Origin: UBA5905 sp964609975
GTDB lineage: Bacteria; Bacillota; Clostridia; Oscillospirales; Acutalibacteraceae
Assembly: GCA_964609975.1 (NCBI GenBank)
Contig: CAZSTR010000024.1
Span: 1-24,453, forward strand
Direction: 5' to 3'
Length of the DNA: 24,453 bases
In this document: piece by piece, positions 6,641-12,396 of the stretch
Numbering within the stretch: position 1 is the stretch's first letter
Layout of the letters: each line of letters opens with the position of its first letter
Program-made: the position numbers and the translations under genes
Notes under the pieces: generated by a model
The model's input: the letters and a program-made list of their open reading frames with translations, nothing else
The model's database searches: none
What the model was told of the DNA's origin: nothing

Positions 6641-7565
6641 TCTGCGCACCGCCCTTTCTTCTGCTCCGGGTCGCCGAAACCGACTTTTTCCAATAAGGAA
6701 TGGCCAAAAAAACCGCCACAATCAGCGCCGTGACCAGCTTCAGGTCGTTGGTGTTCAGTCCCATTTGCAGAACCAGCTGAAGCACCAGATAATACACCAC
6801 CGAGCCGATGGAAACTGCCAACAGCTTCAACGCGAAATTGCGGAAAATGCGGTCGAAAAGCACCTCCCCGATGATGATCGCCGCCAGGCCAATCACAATC
6901 GCGCCCCGGCCGAGGTTCACATCGGCCGCGCCCTGATACTGGCTCAACAGCGCGCCGGACAGCGCCACCAAGCCGTTGGACAGCATCAGTCCCATCACCA
7001 CATTACGGTCGGTGTTGATGCCCTGAGCGCTGGCCATGCGGCGATTGGCGCCGGTGGCCCGTAGGGAGCAGCCAAGCTCCGTGCCGAAAAACCAATACAG
7101 CACCAAAATCAGCACCAACAGCACCAGCACAAGAATCACCAGCGGGTTGTTCAGCGAAAAATCCCGCACATAACGCTGGGATACCAGCAGATGATAGGAA
7201 TCCACGCTGAGAGACTGGTTCGACCGGTTTCCGAGAATTCGCAAATTCACCGAATATAGCGCCAGCTGGGACAGAATTCCGGCCAAAATCGCCGGAATTC
7301 CGCATTTCGTATGGAATAGCCCCGTCGCCAGACCGGCCAACAGCCCCGCGCCGAAGGCGCAAAGCATCGCAAACCAGGTGTTCCATCCGGCGCGCACCAG
7401 CATCACGCACACCGCGCCGCCGGTGGCCAGCGAGCCATCCACCGTCAAATCCGCCACATCCAAAATGCGATAGGTGATATATAGGCCGATGGCCATCACC
7501 GCCCACACCAGACCCTGCGCCACAGCACCGGGCATAGAATTGGCAAAGGACAAAAAGAAATTCAT
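6633..7565 (-). CDS. ABC transporter permease (TrpY/COG4120-type)
   Basis: The 310-residue protein is strongly hydrophobic, with about eight or nine transmembrane segments of the branched-chain-amino-acid-type permease fold. It has the family motif DLTVDGSLATGGAV near residues 37-50, LSNGLVALSGALLSQYQG in the second half, and a basic C-terminus (KKSVSATRSRRKGG). GAGGAG lies about 12 bases before the ATG at 7563-7565, a slightly long spacing. It is the second gene of the importer operon: 55 bases downstream of the binding protein, with no terminator between, and overlapping the ATPase gene by 8 bases. Confidence 0.9.
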   Translation of the reverse strand: MNFFLSFANSMPGAVAQGLVWAVMAIGLYITYRILDVADLTVDGSLATGGAVCVMLVRAGWNTWFAMLCAFGAGLLAGLATGLFHTKCGIPAILAGILSQLALYSVNLRILGNRSNQSLSVDSYHLLVSQRYVRDFSLNNPLVILVLVLLVLILVLYWFFGTELGCSLRATGANRRMASAQGINTDRNVVMGLMLSNGLVALSGALLSQYQGAADVNLGRGAIVIGLAAIIIGEVLFDRIFRNFALKLLAVSIGSVVYYLVLQLVLQMGLNTNDLKLVTALIVAVFLAIPYWKKSVSATRSRRKGGAQNA

Positions 7566-7620
7566 CGGTTTCGTTCACTCCTCGTATTTTTTCGCAGGCC
7601 GTCACTCTCTGCGAATTCCG

Positions 7621-8571
7621 TCATTGGGCGGTATACCCCTCCGGAGCCGTCAGCCCCAAAAGGGCGCAGTTTTCCGCGTTATACAGCTTCGCAAATTCGG
7701 AAGCGTATTCCACGGGCATGGTTTTCACATCCGCCTCACCCTTGAGGATTTTGGCCGCCATACGGCCGGTGGCCGCACCCAGCTCCTTATAGTCTATGGA
7801 CAAGGTCGCCACGCCGCAGCCGGTGCAAATCCCGGCCTCGCCGGCGATAACCGGCTTTTTCGCCGGGAGCGCCACATTGGCGATGGCCTCGGTGTTGTTC
7901 GCCGCGGTGTTATCGGTGGGAATATAAATCACATCCGAGGCATCGCAGGCCCTTTGGGTGACCGCCGCCACATCATTGGAGTCGGTGAAGCTGAAGGCGG
8001 TGCAGGTGTAGCCCAGCTTCGTCAGCTCCCCGGTGATAACCTCCACCTGATACTGGCTGTTAGGCTCGGCAGAGCAATACAAAAGGCCGATGTTTTTCGC
8101 GTTCGGGAACCATTCCTTCACCATCGCGGCCTGCTGATCCAACGGCGCCAAATCGGAGGTTCCGGACACATTCGTGCCCACGGTGCCTGACCAATCCTTA
8201 AGCTCCAGCGCTGTGGCATAATGGGACACGGAGGTGCCAAGCACCGGAATATCCGAGGTGGCCGAGGCCGCCGCCTGCAAGGGAGCGGTGGCGTTCGCCA
8301 AAATCAAATCCACATTCTGGGACACAAAGCCGTTGACGATGGTGCTACAGTTGTTCACTTCTCCCGAAGCGTTCTGCTCCAGAATTTTCACCTCATCCCC
8401 CAGCTCGGCCTTCAGCGCCTCCTTGAAGCCCTCCGTGGCCGCATCCAGCGCCGGATGCTGTGCCAGCTGGCAAATGCCGACGGTATAGGTTGCACTCCCC
8501 TGGCCACAGCCGCACAGCAGCGCACCGAGAAGCAGAGTCATCGCCAAAACCAAAGCAAGCTTCTTTTTCAT
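7621..8571 (-). CDS. ABC transporter substrate-binding lipoprotein (TrpX/COG2984-type)
   Basis: The 316-residue product starts with a lipoprotein signal peptide (MKKKLALVLAMTLLLGALLCGC); Cys22, preceded by Leu-Cys-Gly, is the likely lipidated residue, with Cys20 as an alternative. The mature part is a periplasmic-binding-protein fold of the ABC_sub_bind family (YTVGICQLAQHPALDAATEGF; PVLGTSVSH; KNIGLLYCSAEPNSQYQVE; PVIAGEAGIC). It would capture a small solute outside the membrane and deliver it to the permease. AGGGGG upstream supports the ATG at 8569-8571. It is first in its operon, behind a consensus promoter with a palindromic spacer and a leader hairpin. Ligand unknown; aromatic amino acids are one option from relatives. 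Confidence 0.92.
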   Translation of the reverse strand: MKKKLALVLAMTLLLGALLCGCGQGSATYTVGICQLAQHPALDAATEGFKEALKAELGDEVKILEQNASGEVNNCSTIVNGFVSQNVDLILANATAPLQAAASATSDIPVLGTSVSHYATALELKDWSGTVGTNVSGTSDLAPLDQQAAMVKEWFPNAKNIGLLYCSAEPNSQYQVEVITGELTKLGYTCTAFSFTDSNDVAAVTQRACDASDVIYIPTDNTAANNTEAIANVALPAKKPVIAGEAGICTGCGVATLSIDYKELGAATGRMAAKILKGEADVKTMPVEYASEFAKLYNAENCALLGLTAPEGYTAQ

Positions 8572-8618
8572 ACTCTATTCCCCCTTCATCCTCATATATT
8601 TCTGTTTCTCTTTCTCTT

Positions 8619-8637
8619 CGCGGATAAAAAATCCGCG
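8619..8637 (-). promoter_or_regulatory. Leader hairpin of the ABC importer operon
   Basis: CGCGGAT (8619-8625) pairs with ATCCGCG (8631-8637) around a 5-base A/T loop. It lies within the first about 25 bases of the predicted transcript. Not followed by a T tract in the transcript, so it is an operator or mRNA 5' stem rather than a terminator. Confidence 0.5.
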
Positions 8638-8647
8638 GGATGAGTGT

Positions 8648-8675
8648 ATTATACACCCTCCCGCGGGAAAGTCAA
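8648..8675 (-). promoter_or_regulatory. Sigma-A promoter of the ABC importer operon
   Basis: On the minus strand TTGACT (8675-8670) and TATAAT (8653-8648) are 16 bases apart. The spacer contains the 10-bp palindrome TCCCGCGGGA (8659-8668), a possible repressor site. Confidence 0.85.
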
Positions 8676-8724
8676 CGCTTTATCGCATAAAATGGCTAAA
8701 AAATCAAAAATTTGTCCAAAACGC

Positions 8725-9666
8725 TCAATAGAAGGTGGCAACCTCATTTTCCGGCGCTGCCACTCGCGTCACGGAAACCGCCGTCAGCACCGGGCCAACC
8801 CGCCCATAGCAGGGGTGCTTGCGCACAGACACGGAGGCCTGCACCTGCACCCATTCCCGATTATTCAGCTCCTTCGCATCCGCCCATTCGCAAGCAAGCC
8901 CTGCGAAGCGAATGTCGTCGGCACAGCAGGTCATCAGCGGCCGTCCCACGATGAAGCAACCCACCGGCACGGTTTTGTCCTGAACAACCTGCCCCTTGAA
9001 GGAGACGGTTTTTCCGTCATACCCCTGGAAGCCCTCGGACAAATCCCGATACCACAGGGCATAATCTCCGTCGGCGATTTCAATCACCGGGGCATTCACA
9101 TCAAAGGGCAACGGATCCTCAATGTTGTCATATTCCACATCGTCGCCGCCGTGGTCATAGGCGATGTCCGGGCGGCGGCTGACGCCCCGCACCAGCTTGT
9201 GCAGGAGCATTTTGTCCATTTCTCGCGGCATCCGATTGAACACAACCAGCTCCGGCGTGTTCAGCTTGTCCACCACAAGACCGCGCATATTTGCATTATA
9301 GTTGAGGACGGTGTTGGCATCCATGAACAGCATTTCCTGATAAATCACCCAGTTGGCGGGCAGAGCATCAAACAGCTGCTGCAACATCCACATACCGTTA
9401 TATTCCACAACTACCCGCTGGGCGCGATGCTTCTTTTGCAGCTCGGTCAGGCGGTCGGCGGTCAGCTCCCCCGGCTCCTCCACCGTCTCCACCACCACAT
9501 TTTTCCCAGGAAATTTCGAAGGCTCCAGCTCCGTCTCCCCCTCCTCGCACAAAAGCACAAGAGTGCGCTCACCCTTGTTGAAGCGCTTGTCCTCCAGGGT
9601 TTCCTGAATGAACCGAGTCTTTCCGGCATCCAGAAAGCCCGTGAACAGATAAACCGGTATTTCCAT
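8725..9666 (-). CDS. Degenerate G3E/CobW-like GTPase fused to a YcgQ (DUF1980/TIGR03943)-like domain
   Basis: The 313-residue protein starts like a G3E (CobW/COG0523) P-loop GTPase: VYLFTGFLDAGKTRFI, with Walker A at 10-17. Other hallmarks are altered. The CxCC metal motif is absent, EPSG is replaced by EYNGMW (88-93), and the NKxD base-recognition motif by FNRMPRE (143-149). From about residue 195 to the end it resembles the C-terminal part of YcgQ/DUF1980 proteins (VSFKGQVV, then FIVGRPLMTCCADDIRFAGLAC at 238-259, then WVQVQASVSV). It starts 2 bases after the stop of the His-rich GTPase, so the two are translationally coupled and probably work together, plausibly in metal delivery (inference). 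The usual YcgR permease partner is not present. The domain assignment is from memory of motifs, not from a search. Confidence 0.8.
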   Translation of the reverse strand: MEIPVYLFTGFLDAGKTRFIQETLEDKRFNKGERTLVLLCEEGETELEPSKFPGKNVVVETVEEPGELTADRLTELQKKHRAQRVVVEYNGMWMLQQLFDALPANWVIYQEMLFMDANTVLNYNANMRGLVVDKLNTPELVVFNRMPREMDKMLLHKLVRGVSRRPDIAYDHGGDDVEYDNIEDPLPFDVNAPVIEIADGDYALWYRDLSEGFQGYDGKTVSFKGQVVQDKTVPVGCFIVGRPLMTCCADDIRFAGLACEWADAKELNNREWVQVQASVSVRKHPCYGRVGPVLTAVSVTRVAAPENEVATFY

Positions 9667-9668
9667 GC

Positions 9669-10866
9669 TTATTTCTCCTTTGCCGACGCCACACAGAACA
9701 GCTCTGCCAGCGCTTCCTCATGAATACCGGAGCCGATGACGCACAGCCGGCCGATCACATCTGCTCCGCCGAAGCGCACATCCGGCGCACCCGGCACATA
9801 ATCGAAATGAATCCACCGGCCGTCCTCGCCGGCTACGATTCCCTTCGCGCGCAACACAACCCCATAGGTCACGCCGTCCGCCAGTTGCTCCAGCGCCGCG
9901 CGAATATCCTCCTCGGAATAGTGACGCGCCGTTTCAGCGCCCCAGCTGGCGAACACATCATCTGCATGATGATGATGCTCATNNNNNNNNNNNNNNNNNN
10001 NNNNNNNNNNNNNNNNNNNNNNNNNNNNNNNNNNNNNNNNNNNNNNNNNNNNNNNNNNNNNNNNNNNNNNNNNNNNNNNNNNGGTCGTGGCAGTCGCACT
10101 CCTCATGGTCATGATGATGATGCTCATGGTCGTGGCAGTCGCACTCCTCATGGTCATGATGATGATGCTCATGGTCGTGGCAATCGCGCTCCTCATGGTC
10201 ATGATGATGTCCATGACCGCAAGCCGGGCAAGCCTCCTCCGCGGCTAGCTTATCCAGCTCCGCCTTCAGCGTGTTCTGCCGCTCCATAGCGGCCAGAATC
10301 TGTTTCCCATCCAGCGCCTCCCAGGGGGTGGTGATCACCGCGGCCGTCGGGTTGCTTTGACGCAGCTTCTCCACACAGGCGGCCAGCTTTTCCTCGTTCA
10401 TGCCGTCTGTGCGGCTGAGCACGATACAGCTCGCGTGCGCAATCTGGTCATTATAAAACTCACCGAAATTCCGGCTGTAGATTTTGCATTTTGTTGCATC
10501 CGCCACCGTGGTCAGAGCATTCAGCTGTACCTGCGGCGAAACCACCTTTTCCACCGCGCGAATCACATCGCTGAGCTTTCCGACACCGGAGGGCTCAATC
10601 AAAATTCGATCCGGCGTCAGCTCCACCAGCACCTTTTCCAGCGCCTCCTTGAAATCACCGACAAGGCTGCAACAAATACAACCGGAGTTCATTTCAGTGA
10701 TTTCGATGCCTGCCTCCTTCAAAAAACCGCCGTCGATACCCACTTGTCCGAATTCGTTTTCAATCAGCACCAGCTTCTCGCCTGCATAGGCCTGGGCAAT
10801 CAGTTTTTTGATGAGCGTCGTTTTCCCCGCGCCAAGAAAACCGGAGAACACATCAATTTTCGTCAT
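9669..10866 (-). CDS. G3E/CobW-family GTPase metallochaperone with His-rich repeat (interrupted by assembly gap)
   Basis: The N-terminal part is a complete G3E GTPase: MTKIDVFSGFLGAGKTT (Walker A 9-17), ENEFG (36-40), the metal-binding CICC motif (63-66), IEPSG (90-94) and SRTD (151-154). COG0523 members deliver Zn, Co or other metals using GTP. A long His/Asp/Glu/Cys-rich stretch made of 15-residue repeats follows, broken by the 100-N gap at 9983-10082, and then a CobW C-terminal-like domain (DDVFASWGAETARHYSEEDIRAALEQL..RAKGIVAGEDGRWIHFDYVPG). The frame differs across the gap only because its size is arbitrary; a multiple of 45 restores it. ATG at 10864-10866 is preferred to GTG at 10875 because AAGGAAA is properly spaced. 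No Zur box was recognised. The stop is 2 bases before the next GTPase. Confidence 0.9.
9965..10214 (-). repeat. 45-bp tandem repeat encoding His-rich units
   Basis: Two identical 45-bp units (10083-10127, 10128-10172) and a diverged third (from 10173) encode a 15-residue unit of the form HDHEHHHHDHEECDC. The last 18 bases of a unit reappear left of the gap (9965-9982). The N run begins exactly at a unit end and stops exactly at a unit start, so additional collapsed units are likely. Confidence 0.93.
9983..10082. other. Assembly gap of 100 N inside the His-rich repeat
   Basis: Exactly 100 N, the conventional placeholder for a gap of unknown length. Repeat phase predicts a true length of 0 or a multiple of 45 bases, which also restores the reading frame of the GTPase gene. 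Confidence 0.97.
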
Positions 10867-10921
10867 ATTCGTCACTCTTTCCTTTTGAAATGAAGGGTCG
10901 GCATTTTTCGCCGATGTTCAC

Positions 10922-10950
10922 AGTATAACACAGCTTCCTCGACATTTCAA
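10922..10950 (-). promoter_or_regulatory. Sigma-A promoter of the two-GTPase operon
   Basis: On the minus strand TTGAAA (10950-10945) and TATACT (10927-10922) are 17 bases apart. A small inverted repeat TCGGC/GCCGA (10898-10914) lies in the leader. The sequence TTGAAATG at the -35 recurs inverted at 10885-10892 near the ribosome binding site. Confidence 0.85.
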
Positions 10951-11066
10951 GCGATACAGCCGCCAAAATCCGCCGTTTTTTTCCACCCTCTGCCCATTCT
11001 TCACAAATCGGCCGTCGCACTTCGCATCTTTTTTTACCAAACCGCCTTTTTTCCGGGAAAAATCGG

Positions 11067-11092
11067 TTTTCGATTGATTTTCCAATCGAAAA
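11067..11092. promoter_or_regulatory. 10-bp perfect inverted repeat over the PHP promoter -35 box (operator candidate)
   Basis: TTTTCGATTG (11067-11076) and CAATCGAAAA (11083-11092) are perfectly inverted around a 6-base spacer and cover the -35 element and half of the promoter spacer. Bound protein here would block RNA polymerase. No regulator gene is adjacent. Confidence 0.65.
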
Positions 11093-11102
11093 AAGGTATA
11101 AT
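11074..11102 (+). promoter_or_regulatory. Sigma-A promoter of the PHP-TSCPD operon
   Basis: TTGATT (11074-11079) and TATAAT (11097-11102) are 17 bases apart, about 72 bases upstream of the PHP gene start. Confidence 0.87.
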
Positions 11103-11173
11103 ATAGGAAACGAAGTTGTTGTTCGGCGGCGCCCCCCAAATGCCGCCGGGGTGTGAAAAATGCAGGAGGAATC

Positions 11174-12022
11174 ATGTCCATCGATTTACATTGCCACTCG
11201 CGCGTGTCTGACGGCTCACTGGGAGTGGACGAACTGTTAAGCATCGCCAAGCGCCGCCGTCTGACCGCCATCGCCATCACCGACCATGACGCGGTTGTCG
11301 GCTCCACAAGAGCCGCCATCATCGGAAAGCGTCTGGAAGTGGACGTGCTCCCCGGCGTGGAGTTTTCCGCTTTCGACCCACAGCGAGGACAAAAGGTGCA
11401 TCTGCTGGGCTATCTGTGCGATTTTCCCGACCGGCTGGAGGGAATGTGCCGCCGCATCAACCAGAGCCGCCGTGCCGCGGCCACCGAGATGATACGGAAG
11501 GTTCTGCGCTATTATCCCATTGTTCCCGAATCCATCACCCGGTGCTCCTCCGGAAGCACCACCGTCTATAAACAGCACATCATGCACGCCCTCATGGACG
11601 CCGGCCACACCGACGCCATCTATGGTGAGGTGTACGACAAGCTGTTTTCTCCGGAAACCGGCTGCGCCTATGTGGCAATGGAATATCCGGATGTGCGCGA
11701 GGTGGCAGAGCTGATTCACAGTGCCGGCGGACTGGCCGTGCTCGCCCATCCCGCCGCCTATCACAACGAGGCTCTCATGGAGGAGCTGGCTGAAGAGGGA
11801 GTTCTCGACGGCATTGAAGCCTGGCATCCGAACCATTCGCCAGAGCAGACCGAGCAGCTGAAGGCCTTCGCCGCCGAGCGAAAGCTCTGCGTCACAGGCG
11901 GAAGCGATTTCCACGGGATGTATTCTTCCGTTGCCCATCCTCTGGGAAACAGCGATATCCCGGAGGACATTCCCCAGCGACTGCGTACATACAAGCTCCG
12001 CCGCCAAAAGGCGGAGCGCTAA
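11174..12022 (+). CDS. PHP-domain metal-dependent phosphoesterase (YciV/RNase AM-like)
   Basis: The 282-residue protein has the PHP metal-site motifs: DLHCHSRVSDGS (His6, His8, Asp13), ITDHDAV (TDHD 36-39), GVEFS with Glu63, VHLLGYL with His76, LAHP in the second half, and GGSDFHG near the C-terminus. Relatives in the COG0613 family are 3',5'-nucleotide bisphosphate phosphatases or trim RNA 5' ends; the exact substrate here is not shown. The insert between the metal motifs (about 95-160) is typical of the family. The start at 11174 is chosen for the GGAGGA six to eight bases upstream; an upstream in-frame ATG at 11153 has no ribosome binding site. It is cotranscribed with the TSCPD gene 19 bases downstream. 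Confidence 0.9.
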   Translation: MSIDLHCHSRVSDGSLGVDELLSIAKRRRLTAIAITDHDAVVGSTRAAIIGKRLEVDVLPGVEFSAFDPQRGQKVHLLGYLCDFPDRLEGMCRRINQSRRAAATEMIRKVLRYYPIVPESITRCSSGSTTVYKQHIMHALMDAGHTDAIYGEVYDKLFSPETGCAYVAMEYPDVREVAELIHSAGGLAVLAHPAAYHNEALMEELAEEGVLDGIEAWHPNHSPEQTEQLKAFAAERKLCVTGGSDFHGMYSSVAHPLGNSDIPEDIPQRLRTYKLRRQKAER

Positions 12023-12041
12023 AGGAAAGAGGAATTGAACC

Positions 12042-12320
12042 ATGGCCTATCATTATCGGACACAGGGAGTTTGCTCCCGCAGCATTTCTTTCAACTTGGA
12101 TAACGGAACGGTTTCCAATGTCTCCTTCGAGGGCGGCTGTAACGGAAACACCCAGGGCGTTTCCCGCCTTGTGGAAGGGATGTCCGCCCCGGAAGCCATT
12201 CGCCGTCTGGAGGGAATCCGCTGTGGCTTCAAGGCCACTTCCTGCCCCGACCAGTTAGCGCAGGCGCTAAAAAAAGCGCTGAACGAAGCCGAAAACGCGG
12301 CGGAGGACACCGCCGATTAA
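12042..12320 (+). CDS. TSCPD domain protein (TIGR03905 family)
   Basis: This 92-residue protein belongs to the small stand-alone TSCPD family, related to a C-terminal domain of vitamin B12-dependent ribonucleotide reductases. The family signature TSCPDQL (67-73) is present, with FNLDNGTVSNVSFEGGCNGN upstream. Four cysteines (11, 33, 61, 68) could form a metal site, an inference. A GAGG sequence precedes the ATG at 12042. It is the second gene of the PHP operon and is followed 11 bases later by a terminator. The function of stand-alone members is not established; one idea is a role linked to nucleotide metabolism, given the PHP neighbour. Confidence 0.88.
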   Translation: MAYHYRTQGVCSRSISFNLDNGTVSNVSFEGGCNGNTQGVSRLVEGMSAPEAIRRLEGIRCGFKATSCPDQLAQALKKALNEAENAAEDTAD

Positions 12321-12331
12321 CCAAAAAAGCG

Positions 12332-12366
12332 AAAAAGCCGTCGCGGTCTTCATGCGGCGGCTTTTT
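12332..12366 (+). terminator. Terminator after the TSCPD gene
   Basis: An 8-bp stem, GCCGTCGC (12337-12344) with GCGGCGGC (12354-12361, one G-T pair), is flanked by A5 and followed by T5. It ends the PHP-TSCPD unit 17 bases before the rsmF ribosome binding site. Confidence 0.87.
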
Positions 12367-12396
12367 CCGCAGCTTTCCGCGAAAGGAGGAAATGTT

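Noticed and set aside
8572..8724. T-box leader for a tryptophan-type ABC operon
   Set aside because: The leader from the promoter to the start is only about 70 bases, with no specifier loop, T-box sequence or terminator/antiterminator pair.
10083..10214. Short direct repeats next to the first gap considered as a CRISPR array
   Set aside because: Units are directly adjacent with no spacers, in frame, and encode a His-rich protein segment.
9720..10289. His/Arg/Gly-rich plus-strand frame across the first gap
   Set aside because: It is the reverse strand of the repeat in the His-rich GTPase and depends on the arbitrary 100-N length.
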